From Pseudomonas sp. Root562 (GTDB lineage Bacteria > Pseudomonadota > Gammaproteobacteria > Pseudomonadales > Pseudomonadaceae): a stretch of DNA of 64,000 nucleotides. Positions 53,191 to 61,375 of this stretch are shown here, in pieces. The stretch is from the NCBI RefSeq assembly GCF_001427125.1, contig NZ_LMGK01000025.1, forward strand, positions 314,682-378,681. The letters are read 5' to 3'. Numbering within the stretch: position 1 is the first letter of the stretch; each line of letters opens with the position of its first letter. The notes under the pieces are model-generated. The model saw nothing but the letters and a program-made list of their open reading frames with translations. It did not search any database and had not been told where the DNA came from. The position numbers were made by a program, and so were the translations under genes.

Positions 53191-54756
53191 ATGAACCCAG
53201 CAAGCCAGCCCGGCACCGAGGCGCCGCACGACGATGACATCAAGGTGCTGCACAGCATGGGCTATGCCCAGCAGCTCTCGCGACGGATGGGCGTTTTCTC
53301 CAACTTTGCGATTTCCTTTTCGATCATCTGCATTCTCTCCGGCGGCATCAACTCACTCGCCCAGGGCACCTCGGGCGCGGGCGGTGCCTCGATCGGCATC
53401 GGCTGGCCGATCGGCTGCCTGATTTCCGGGGTGTTCGCCCTCGCCATGGCGCAGATTTCCTCGGCCTACCCCACCGCAGGCGGCCTGTATCACTGGGGCT
53501 CGATTCTCGGCAACCGCTTCACCGGCTGGCTCACGGCCTGGTTCAACCTGTTGGGTCTGGTGACGGTGCTCGGCGCGATCAACGTCGGCACTTATTACTT
53601 TTTCTTCGGCGCCTTCGGTCCGGCACTGGGCATGGAGGACACCACCACGACCCGGGTGATTTTCCTGGCGATCCTCACCGGCCTCCAGGCTTTGTGCAAT
53701 CACTTGGGAATCGGCTTGACCGCGAGACTTACCGACTTCTCCGGCTACCTGATTTTCGCCACCGCACTGGCGCTGACCATCGTCTGCCTGATTTCGGCGC
53801 CCAGTTACGAATTCGCCCGGCTGGTGACGTTCGGCAACTATTCCGGCGAGGCTGGCGGCAACGTCTGGCCATCGGTGTCCAATGGCTGGGTGTTCATGCT
53901 CGGCCTGCTGTTGCCGATCTACACCATCACCGGCTACGACGCCTCCGCGCACACTTCCGAAGAGACCCGCAATGCTGCCCTGTCTGTTCCAAGAGGCATG
54001 GTCATGTCGGTGGTCTGGTCGCTGTTGTTCGGTTGGGTGATGCTCAGCTCATTCGTGCTGATGCTGCCGAATCTGGACGAGGCGGCGAGCAAAGGCTGGG
54101 GCGTGTTTTTCTGGGCCATGGACACTCAAGTCAACCCGACTTTGAAGCTTGCGTTGTACGTGGCGATCTTCATCTCGCAGGTGCTCTGCGGCTTGGCCAC
54201 GGTGACCTCGGTTTCGCGGATGATCTTCGCCTTTTCCCGCGACGGTGGCCTGCCTTTCTCCAAAGCCCTGTCCTCAGTCTCGCCGACCTTTCGTAGTCCG
54301 GTAGCCGCCATATGGACCGGGGCGACGCTCGCCGTATTGTTCGACTGGGGTTCATCGGTGATTTCGGTCGGTGAGACACCGGTCTACACCATCGTTGTGT
54401 CCTGCACGGTGATCTTCCTGTTCTTCTCGTTCATCATTCCCATCGTGCTGGGCCTGTTTGCCTACGGCACCTCGAAATGGCCAACCATGGGGCCATGGAA
54501 CATGGGGCGCTTCTGGTACACGGTGTTCGCCTTGCTGTCGGTGCTTTCGATGGTGATCATTTTTGTCATCGGCATTCAGCCACCCAACGATTGGGCGCTG
54601 TACATCACCATCGGTTTCCTGGTGCTGACGGCCATCGTCTGGTTCGGCTTTGAGGCCCGACGCTTTCAAGGGCCGCCGGTGGGGGATGTCATCCTCAAGC
54701 GCCAGGCAGAAATCGCCGCGGCTGAAGCGGCGTTGAACAGGCAATCAAAAAGCTGA
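53191..54756 (+). CDS. APC-family amino acid/amine permease
   Basis: This 521-residue transporter has about 12 membrane helices. It begins QQLSRRMGVFSNFAISFSIICILSGGI, typical of the amino acid/choline/GABA permease subfamily (consensus GITGYDASAHTSEET also present). GAAGGGG lies before the ATG. It presumably imports the amine handled by the preceding enzymes. Its stop shares one base with the next start (TGATG). Confidence 0.92.
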   Translation: MNPASQPGTEAPHDDDIKVLHSMGYAQQLSRRMGVFSNFAISFSIICILSGGINSLAQGTSGAGGASIGIGWPIGCLISGVFALAMAQISSAYPTAGGLYHWGSILGNRFTGWLTAWFNLLGLVTVLGAINVGTYYFFFGAFGPALGMEDTTTTRVIFLAILTGLQALCNHLGIGLTARLTDFSGYLIFATALALTIVCLISAPSYEFARLVTFGNYSGEAGGNVWPSVSNGWVFMLGLLLPIYTITGYDASAHTSEETRNAALSVPRGMVMSVVWSLLFGWVMLSSFVLMLPNLDEAASKGWGVFFWAMDTQVNPTLKLALYVAIFISQVLCGLATVTSVSRMIFAFSRDGGLPFSKALSSVSPTFRSPVAAIWTGATLAVLFDWGSSVISVGETPVYTIVVSCTVIFLFFSFIIPIVLGLFAYGTSKWPTMGPWNMGRFWYTVFALLSVLSMVIIFVIGIQPPNDWALYITIGFLVLTAIVWFGFEARRFQGPPVGDVILKRQAEIAAAEAALNRQSKS

Positions 54757-55379
54757 TGCCACAATCGCTTGTACGTCGAGTTGCCCGGTCAGCGCTGCTG
54801 CTGTTTTGCGTCGGCGCTCCCTGCGCTGCGTTCGCCTGCCCGGCCGGGCAATATCAGGTCTGCGTGGTCGCTTGTTTTTGTGCCCCGGGCGCCGAGGGGG
54901 AGCTAGGGACTGTCTTCGAAAACATGAACCAGATGGCGGCCGCCGGGCTGGAGAACTGGATCGTGCAATCGCGCGATACCGCCGCCATGGGTGACGTGCA
55001 GACTATCCCGCTGAATATCCGGGCGCAGCTCGAACCCTACTACGACCTTCAGGTGCTTGATGCCGTCCGCTATAAAGTCGGCGACGACGTAGAGCTGAAT
55101 GCCGCACACACCATGCTGCAGAATCCCGATATAAACGCCGTCACGCTCGTGGACATCATCGTCTTTCGCAGCGCCGACGATGCGCAGAACAATGTCGCGC
55201 TGTGGGCTCATGAACTAAAGCATGTGCAGCAATATCAGCAATGGGGTGTTCACGAGTTTGCCAGTCGTTACACCCGTGATTACAACGCCGTCGAAGCGCC
55301 TGCCTACGAGATTCAAACCCGCGTAAGCCGAGACCTGCGAACCGGCACAACACCAACGGAGTCTGCGCGCTCACCTTGA
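54756..55379 (+). CDS. Exported DUF4157-like HExxH protein
   Basis: This 207-residue protein has a signal peptide (ALLLFCVGAPCAAFA), a Cys-rich N-terminal stretch (CPAGQYQVCVVACFCAPG), and WAHELKHVQQYQQWGVHEFA. The latter is a zinc-peptidase-like HExxH with the HVQQYQ of DUF4157 proteins; the motif here is HELKH. It is translationally coupled to the permease by TGATG, which is unusual for a predicted periplasmic peptidase. Whether it is active is unknown. Confidence 0.82.
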   Translation: MPQSLVRRVARSALLLFCVGAPCAAFACPAGQYQVCVVACFCAPGAEGELGTVFENMNQMAAAGLENWIVQSRDTAAMGDVQTIPLNIRAQLEPYYDLQVLDAVRYKVGDDVELNAAHTMLQNPDINAVTLVDIIVFRSADDAQNNVALWAHELKHVQQYQQWGVHEFASRYTRDYNAVEAPAYEIQTRVSRDLRTGTTPTESARSP

Positions 55380-55472
55380 ACGGCCAGCGACGTCCATCGG
55401 AAACCTGCCGAGGTTTCTCGAACTCGCGCACATGCGCCGCTTCCAATGGGTATATCACTGGAGGCGTGCGCC

Positions 55473-55613
55473 ATGAACGATGAAGACCGAGACACCGCAG
55501 ACCACGAGGATGAATCGACACCCCCCGCGGCACCCGAGACGGCGGAACAGGAAGACGAGGCGTTGCGTCGAAAAATTGATGAGATTGAACGCAAAGTGGC
55601 GGACGGCAACTGA
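55473..55613 (+). CDS. Small acidic protein, 46 residues
   Basis: This short frame (MNDEDRDTADHEDEST..., ending IDEIERKVADGN) has GGAGG 8 nt before the ATG. Its composition is highly charged, with a disordered N-terminus and a short C-terminal helix. It sits tail to tail with ybdK, 4 bp between stops. No domain is recognised. Confidence 0.68.
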   Translation: MNDEDRDTADHEDESTPPAAPETAEQEDEALRRKIDEIERKVADGN

Positions 55614-55617
55614 TCGA

Positions 55618-56739
55618 TCAGCCCGCCGTTTCCTCGAGTAGATGGTCAACCACCGCTTGCAGGCTGCGCTGTGAGTCAGGCTCCTGGGCGCTGGCCTTGG
55701 CGTGGCAAGCCAGCTGACGCGTGGCGCTGTTGCCATAGAGCAACAGTGCTTTGGCCTGCTCGAATATCTGCGGCTCGCCGATCTGCTCGGCCGTTTCGGC
55801 AAACAGCATTTGTGCCCGTTGCAACCACTGGCCGGCACTCAGCGCTGTGCCTTCGGCATCGACAACAAAGCGCCCCTGCGATCCGTGTCGTTTGGCCTGC
55901 CAGCGGTTCTCCTCAAGCAGCCAACGAGATATTGCATCATGGCAGGCGCCGGGGTTGGCGCAGGTAATGGCGAACGCCACCATCACCCGGAACAGATTCG
56001 CCAACAGCAACGCATCATCGAGACGCGAGCAAGCATCGGTCATGCGCAACTCCAGCGTCGGGTAGCGGCTCGCCGGGCGCAACCCCCACCAACCATTGCC
56101 ACCCTGTTCAATCGCGCCAATGCGCTGCATTAGTGCCAAATAACGCTGATATTCACGCTCGTTCTCGAAGTGCTCCGGGATGCCCATGCGTGGCCAGCCG
56201 TCGCAGACCACCTGCCGATAACTCATGAAACCGCTGGCAGCCCCCTGCCAAAACGGTGAAGAACAACTGAGCATGAGCAACAGCGGCAACCACGGGCTCA
56301 CTTCGTTCATCACGGCAATCCGGTCGATGCCTTCGGGGATTTCAACATGCACGTGCAAGCCACACAGGACGCTGCGTTGCGCCACCGTTTGATATTCGGC
56401 AAACAGCTGAGCGAAGTGCGGCAACGGGGTGGCGCGCTGATCGCGCCAAAACGCCAAGGGATGAGAGCCTGCGCAGAGCAACCCCAATCCGTGGCCGCTC
56501 AGTGCCCGGTTCAGGCGCGTGCGAACACCGTGGAGATAGTCAGCCGCCTCGGCGGTCGAGGTGAAGATCGGCGACGCCACTTCAATTTGGCCCTGGAACA
56601 TTTCATAGGCAAACCCTTTGCCGACGGCTTCCCGGCATTCGACCAGCAGCGGGTGAGCGGGCTCGGCAAGCATCTGCCGGGTGGTCAGGTCAGTGAGGAA
56701 GTATTCTTCTTCAATGCCGAAACGTGGCCCGCGCTTCAT
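55618..56739 (-). CDS. ybdK: Carboxylate-amine ligase, YbdK family (GCS2)
   Basis: This 373-residue ATP-grasp-like glutamate-cysteine ligase family 2 member has FGIEEEYFLTD at the N-terminus, LCGLHVHVEIP (metal/ATP region) and RYPTLELRMTDACSRLDDALLLA. E. coli YbdK has weak gamma-glutamyl-Cys ligase activity; the true substrate of this branch is unknown. It is the third gene of a tight minus-strand operon with a SAM methyltransferase (14 bp upstream) and a haem-oxygenase-like oxidase, suggesting it joins an amino acid to a modified precursor. Confidence 0.88.
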   Translation of the reverse strand: MKRGPRFGIEEEYFLTDLTTRQMLAEPAHPLLVECREAVGKGFAYEMFQGQIEVASPIFTSTAEAADYLHGVRTRLNRALSGHGLGLLCAGSHPLAFWRDQRATPLPHFAQLFAEYQTVAQRSVLCGLHVHVEIPEGIDRIAVMNEVSPWLPLLLMLSCSSPFWQGAASGFMSYRQVVCDGWPRMGIPEHFENEREYQRYLALMQRIGAIEQGGNGWWGLRPASRYPTLELRMTDACSRLDDALLLANLFRVMVAFAITCANPGACHDAISRWLLEENRWQAKRHGSQGRFVVDAEGTALSAGQWLQRAQMLFAETAEQIGEPQIFEQAKALLLYGNSATRQLACHAKASAQEPDSQRSLQAVVDHLLEETAG

Positions 56740-56753
56740 GTCGACAGTTCCGC

Positions 56754-57698
56754 TCAGTGCCGACGGGTCACGGTCAATGCCACGACGGCGATGCGCTCCA
56801 CGCGTTCATAACCGGGTTTGAGCAGCTCCTCGCCAAACACGTCCGGGTCCAGTTCTCGATAGGTCCAGCCGACGGCATGATCGGTCAGCAACGACTGGAT
56901 GGCTTCGAGAAACGGATCTTGCCCGTCAACCATCGCCACACCGGTGTACAGCAACAAACTGCCGCCCTTGTGCAGTCGCGGCAACGATTCACGAACAATG
57001 CGCAGCGACAAGGCTTCGCCCAGGGCGCCGCCGCCATGGCGATAGGCGCGTTGCTGGCTGTCGTTCATGTAAGGCGGATTGGCAATGATCAAGTCGAACT
57101 CACCTTCAACGCTGCCGAGGATATCGCTCTGGTACACGCTGACATTGTCGACCCCGGCCAGCTCGGCATTGACGGCCGACAAGCGCAGCGCTCGCGGGTT
57201 GATGTCCACCGCCAACACCTCGGCCTGCGGATGAGCGCGAGCAATCACCAACGCGCCGACCCCGGCCCCGCAACCAATGTCCACGGCCCGGCGCACAGGC
57301 TCGAAACGCTGCTGCAAATGCGCGTCGATCAATTGCGCAAAACGGTAGCTGTCCGGGCCGAAAAATACCGCGTCGGCTTGCGTGGTCGGGTAAGCCGAAT
57401 GGGCATACAACCCACCCTCGAGGCTGGACCAACGCACAGTGCTGCGCCACAGCGGGCCTTCCCGCTCAACGATCTCCGCTTGCTCCAGCCCTGCCAGGAC
57501 GTCTCGTGGAAACAGGGTGTGATCAAACGGCATCGACCAGCCGAAGACATCCCGCAGGTTTTTCGCCAGCGGCGGAGAAAAGCGTTGATATACGCGCTCA
57601 TGGGTCAACGGCGTTGGGGTGATGAAGCGATAGTCTTCACTGAGCAAATGTCTGCCCAGCTCAAGCAGGGCTCGATCGGCAATTTGTTGTTTCGACAT
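56754..57698 (-). CDS. Class I SAM-dependent methyltransferase (HemK-like)
   Basis: This 314-residue protein has an N-terminal domain of about 130 residues and a Rossmann methyltransferase domain: VDIGCGAGVGALVIA (motif I), VLAVDINPRAL and LIIANPPYMND. NPPY indicates methylation of an amide or exocyclic nitrogen, as in HemK or N6-adenine enzymes. ATG 57698 has GGAGAG upstream. It lies 17 bp after the oxidase gene and 14 bp before ybdK. Confidence 0.88.
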   Translation of the reverse strand: MSKQQIADRALLELGRHLLSEDYRFITPTPLTHERVYQRFSPPLAKNLRDVFGWSMPFDHTLFPRDVLAGLEQAEIVEREGPLWRSTVRWSSLEGGLYAHSAYPTTQADAVFFGPDSYRFAQLIDAHLQQRFEPVRRAVDIGCGAGVGALVIARAHPQAEVLAVDINPRALRLSAVNAELAGVDNVSVYQSDILGSVEGEFDLIIANPPYMNDSQQRAYRHGGGALGEALSLRIVRESLPRLHKGGSLLLYTGVAMVDGQDPFLEAIQSLLTDHAVGWTYRELDPDVFGEELLKPGYERVERIAVVALTVTRRH

Positions 57699-57715
57699 GC
57701 AGGTCTCTCCTAGGC

Positions 57716-59104
57716 TCAGCGCAAGCGGGCTACCGAATCGATAAAACGCCGGGTAGCGTAGAGCCCCGCCGGACGAAAATGCCGCTGGGCCGAGAGCCAA
57801 GGGATCAGGGTTTGAAGCTGTTGCTGCGGCGACTTATCACTCAGGGCACTGCGCAACGCGACGAGTTCCGGGTCGTGCGCTTCGCTTGCCTCGCAGGCGT
57901 CACCGTTGGCTTGGTCCCGGGGTATCGGCCTGGGCCGCTGCGCGTCCTGCCAGTTGCCGGCAATCCAGTCGCGCAGCAATTGTTTTTCATAACCACTGAA
58001 CACCCCGAACATGGCGGCCGTGTTGCCTTCGATCAGGCGCCAGAACCGGCTGTCTTGCGGCGACTGGTTGCGCTTGATCCAGCCCTTGCGCTGCAAGGCA
58101 TCGAGAAACTCGCCGATCTGGCCCGGCGTCGCCAGCCACTGATTGACGGTCTTGCCTTCAATCTGACAAAAGTCGGAGTGCATATGCTGGCCAAAACAGC
58201 GTTTACGCTCGAGCATGGCAACCACTTCCTGTTGCAAATCGAACCCGGCAATCACCGACGTCGAGCCAATGCCCAAATCATTCAAGCGATAGCCCACGGC
58301 GACACGCCGGAAGAACTCGTCGCGGCCCTCGTCCATGGGCAACAATTCCAGCAATGACTGCACAGCCTTGTGGCCATGGCCGCTGCTGGAATTGTCGATG
58401 GTCACATGCAACGTGAAGTAATACGGATCGATGCCCAACTCGCGCAATTCATAAGCGCTGATCAGCAGGTGCAACGGCAATTGCTCATAGCCGAGGTTGT
58501 AGCCGATGACTTCCGGCATGAACGCCGTGCTGCATTGTCCCAGTGCCAATTGAATCGTGCCTTGCAGGAAACACTCATCCGACAGCCCCTGTTTATCGCC
58601 GCAGTCGTGGGCGGCCAGCAGATTGCGGTAGATCACTACATGATTTTGCCGAGGATCCCCCCTGCCAAGTTCTTCCAGATACGTGTTCAGCAATCCGTCG
58701 TAACGCACGTCTTGCCAATGATCCAGCACACCGGCCAGCCAAGCGCCGTCGACCTCTTTGGTCGGTGCTACGCATTGCAGGAAATACAAGGCATGAGCCT
58801 TGTTTGAAAAATATCGGCGCGCCCCACCCTGCTTGCGCTCTTCGAGGTAAGCGGCATAGTCCCGCGCCACTGCCGAGCACCGCTCTTGTGCCCACGATGG
58901 CAACTGCTCCGTCGTTTCGGGCAGGTCACAAGGCAATTCGGCGGCGCGGGCCAGTTGCTGGCGCAGGAAAATCTCTGCCTGCTGCCTGGCATCAGGCGCA
59001 TTGGTGTAGAGCAGTTCGTACAACGCTCGATAGCGCCCGGCGGCGACGGGGCCTGAAAGCGCTGAAGGTGAGCTGGACAAGGGTTCGAACAAAGTCATGG
59101 GCAT
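57716..59104 (-). CDS. Haem-oxygenase-like di-iron oxidase family protein
   Basis: This 462-residue protein matches the iron-containing redox enzyme / Haem_oxygenas_2 type. Candidate metal ligands lie in two helices: Glu144/145 and His155 (TYLEELGRGDPRQNH), then Glu198 or Glu207, and Asp237 with His243/His245 (VTIDNSSSGHGHKAV). Members such as UndA, BesC, SznF and FlcD do oxidative C-C or N-oxygenation chemistry. The 200-residue C-terminal part is additional and unrecognised. AGGAG precedes two possible starts (59104, 59098). First gene of a three-gene operon. Confidence 0.83.
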   Translation of the reverse strand: MPMTLFEPLSSSPSALSGPVAAGRYRALYELLYTNAPDARQQAEIFLRQQLARAAELPCDLPETTEQLPSWAQERCSAVARDYAAYLEERKQGGARRYFSNKAHALYFLQCVAPTKEVDGAWLAGVLDHWQDVRYDGLLNTYLEELGRGDPRQNHVVIYRNLLAAHDCGDKQGLSDECFLQGTIQLALGQCSTAFMPEVIGYNLGYEQLPLHLLISAYELRELGIDPYYFTLHVTIDNSSSGHGHKAVQSLLELLPMDEGRDEFFRRVAVGYRLNDLGIGSTSVIAGFDLQQEVVAMLERKRCFGQHMHSDFCQIEGKTVNQWLATPGQIGEFLDALQRKGWIKRNQSPQDSRFWRLIEGNTAAMFGVFSGYEKQLLRDWIAGNWQDAQRPRPIPRDQANGDACEASEAHDPELVALRSALSDKSPQQQLQTLIPWLSAQRHFRPAGLYATRRFIDSVARLR

Positions 59105-59273
59105 TTCTCTCCTGGGCAGTGCATTTGGCTGTGCCCCTGACATCAGGTGCCGACAACACGAAACGCTCGCTCGTTGAATAGAAGATTTAGCCCTGAACGG
59201 AAAATTCAATCGGCTTGCAGGAGAGCGGGACCGGTGGCATGTGCCGCACAAAAAGCCCGGTTCACAAACCTGC

Positions 59274-59421
59274 GCTGTTCACTTGAGGACGATCACACGT
59301 GGCGAGGGAGCTTGCTCCCGCTGGGGCGCGAAGCGGCCCTAAAAGGGACTGCTGCGCAGCGGGACGGTTCGGCGATCCGACAAGCTCCCTCGTCACGGGT
59401 GTTCGTCCTCATGTGAACAGC
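59274..59421. repeat. 148-bp palindromic element with 41-bp arms
   Basis: Arms 59274-59314 and 59381-59421 are inverted copies with four mismatches. The 66-bp core is itself roughly palindromic around CCCTAAAAGGG. The inner parts carry the GAGGGAGCTTGCTCCCGC REP type. It looks like a REPIN or MITE-like element with extended ends. It lies in the 345-bp gap 59105-59449, which has no gene. Confidence 0.8.
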
Positions 59422-59449
59422 ATCAGGTTCATAGACCGGGCTCCTGTCG

Positions 59450-59692
59450 TCAGCGCCTGTCGTCCGACAGCGGGGATTGCTCATCCGCTTCGGGAACGTC
59501 CCTGGGCGGCTCGTTCCAATCCTCCGGCCGCTGGTCCTCTTCGCGGTCAGGCTGTGTCAGCGGATCGTACTTGCCCGGGTCGTTTGGATTGGGCAGCGAA
59601 TCGTCGCTGCCAGGCTCAGGTTTGGAAGGAACAGAGCCTTGCGGCTTGTTCGGGTCTTGCATGTTTTCCTGGAAACTCGAATCGCTGGTCAT
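59450..59692 (-). CDS. Small acidic, Pro-rich protein, 80 residues
   Basis: The ATG at 59692 has GAGGTG 6 nt upstream. The sequence is Asp/Glu/Pro/Asn-rich and predicted disordered (KPEPGSDDSLPNPNDPGKYDPL). A longer in-frame upstream extension is antisense to the neighbouring gene end and not protein-like. Unknown function; similar proteins occur in other Pseudomonas. Confidence 0.72.
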   Translation of the reverse strand: MTSDSSFQENMQDPNKPQGSVPSKPEPGSDDSLPNPNDPGKYDPLTQPDREEDQRPEDWNEPPRDVPEADEQSPLSDDRR

Positions 59693-59798
59693 AACCCACC
59701 TCACAACAGAGGTCCGGACTTTCCGGGCCGTACTCTTGTGAGATCGGCAAAGGGAACGACGTGCGATCGAGTGGACGAGCGGCCTGCTCCGGGCTGCG

Positions 59799-60842
59799 CT
59801 ACATCTCTGCCGCCAGCAACTTGACCAAGGCCGCCGCCGGCATTTCCCGCGCCAACGGCGCGCCCTGCCCGGCCCATTGCACGGCGAATTCGCTATTGGC
59901 CTTGGCGGCTGCCGCCGCGTTGAGCGCCTTGTTGGCGTCGTAGGCAATCGGATAATCGGGCAAGGCCGGGGCATTGGCCTCGAGGCTGGTGAAATTGCGA
60001 TTGACCATGCCCCGGGCAGGTCGGCCGGAGATGACGCTGGTGACTCGAGTCAAATGGGCGCGAGGGCTTTTGAGGGCTTCGCGATAGGCAACGTTGGCCG
60101 AGGATTCGGGACACAGGATGAACGCCGTACCCAATTGCGCGGCACCGGCGCCCAGTTGCATGACCGCGGTGATCCCCGCGCCGTCCATAATCCCGCCCGC
60201 AGCGATCACTGGTAGCCGGCAGGCCTCGGTCAGCACGCGTACCAAGGCGAATGTGCCCATCTCGCTGTCCAGTTGCGGATCGAACACCCCTCGATGCCCG
60301 CCGGCTTCATAACCTTGAGCCACCAGCGCGTGCACCCCGGCGCGCTCCGCGACTTGCGCTTCGGCCAGACTGGTCACAGAACACAAGAGCACGATGCCGG
60401 CGTCCTTGAGCGCATCGATGGCCGGTTGCGCCGGCAAGCCGAAATGGAAACTGACCACCGCCGGTTTTTCTTCCAGGAGCATGTTCAGCATGCCAGGGTC
60501 TTCGACGAACGAGGTGTAGATCTCGCGCAGTGCCGTTGGCGCAGCGACATCGAACTCAGCGAAGAACGGTGCGAGAAACTTCAGCCACTGCGCTTCACGC
60601 GCAGCGTCATGAATGGCCGGTGCGTGACAGAACAGATTCACGTTAAAGGGTTTGTCGGTCAGTGCAGCCGTCTCACGCAACATGGCCCGGGCCTGTTCGA
60701 CATTGCTTGCCCCGATGCCGATAGAGCCGAGCCCACCGGCATTCGACACCGCCGCGGCGAGTTTGGGCGTGGAGACGCCGACCATCGGCGACTGAATGAT
60801 CGGCAATTCAATGTTCAACAGTGACAACAGAGGATTGGACAT
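59799..60842 (-). CDS. Nitronate monooxygenase family flavoenzyme
   Basis: This 347-residue TIM-barrel FMN enzyme has IIQSPMVGVST at the N-terminus, the substrate-proximal YEAGGHRG His, VIAAGGIMDGAGI and GAAQLGTAFILCPES. It oxidises alkyl nitronates (nitropropane, propionate-3-nitronate) in characterised relatives. AGGTG precedes the ATG. It lies 34 bp after the tautomerase gene and may be co-transcribed. Confidence 0.9.
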   Translation of the reverse strand: MSNPLLSLLNIELPIIQSPMVGVSTPKLAAAVSNAGGLGSIGIGASNVEQARAMLRETAALTDKPFNVNLFCHAPAIHDAAREAQWLKFLAPFFAEFDVAAPTALREIYTSFVEDPGMLNMLLEEKPAVVSFHFGLPAQPAIDALKDAGIVLLCSVTSLAEAQVAERAGVHALVAQGYEAGGHRGVFDPQLDSEMGTFALVRVLTEACRLPVIAAGGIMDGAGITAVMQLGAGAAQLGTAFILCPESSANVAYREALKSPRAHLTRVTSVISGRPARGMVNRNFTSLEANAPALPDYPIAYDANKALNAAAAAKANSEFAVQWAGQGAPLAREMPAAALVKLLAAEM

Positions 60843-60876
60843 GGCGGCACCTGAATGTGATGAGTGAACGCGAACC

Positions 60877-61266
60877 CTAGAGCTCGCCGGTCAAAAACTG
60901 CGCGCGCCCCCCTCCGAACGACCAATCCGCATCGCTGTTTTCCACCAGCGAGACGATCAGATCGTCCGGAGAAAGGTCGCAATCGACTTGCAGTCGTTCG
61001 GCCAGCAAGCGGTAAAACGTGACTTTCTGCGCCTGCGTGCGCGGCCGTGAAATCACCGTCAACAACACCACGTTGGCCGAGCGCGGGTACCCCAATCCGG
61101 TGTCATGCAGGATCAGTTCTTGCGCACTGTGTTGCGTGACGCTTTGGTAGCGATCACTGAACGGCACATCGAACGCCTCGACCATGGCCTGGTGTGCCGC
61201 ATCCAGCAACGTGCGCAACTGTTGATCGTTGCGCCCGCGGATAATGTCGAACTTGAGCATTGGCAT
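60877..61266 (-). CDS. Tautomerase-superfamily protein
   Basis: This 129-residue protein has Pro directly after the initiating Met, the catalytic residue of the tautomerase/MIF superfamily after Met removal. It is about twice the length of 4-oxalocrotonate tautomerase, fitting the Tautomerase_2 or malonate-semialdehyde-decarboxylase-like group. Downstream of mmsA and upstream of the nitronate monooxygenase; a shared pathway through malonic semialdehyde is possible but not shown. Confidence 0.85.
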   Translation of the reverse strand: MPMLKFDIIRGRNDQQLRTLLDAAHQAMVEAFDVPFSDRYQSVTQHSAQELILHDTGLGYPRSANVVLLTVISRPRTQAQKVTFYRLLAERLQVDCDLSPDDLIVSLVENSDADWSFGGGRAQFLTGEL

Positions 61267-61375
61267 TTCGATTCACCCTGGTAAAAAAATGGGAGCGAAG
61301 AGCTCGCCCCCCGGGACAAAAGAATGGCGTACAAGCCCGCGCCAGCACGCCTTCCAAACCCGAAAGCGTCAAAGT

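Noticed and set aside
59693..59974. N-terminal extension of the small acidic protein at 59450-59692
   Set aside because: The extension runs antisense over the end of the nitronate monooxygenase gene and is Arg/Pro-rich noise; a good ribosome site stands before ATG 59692.
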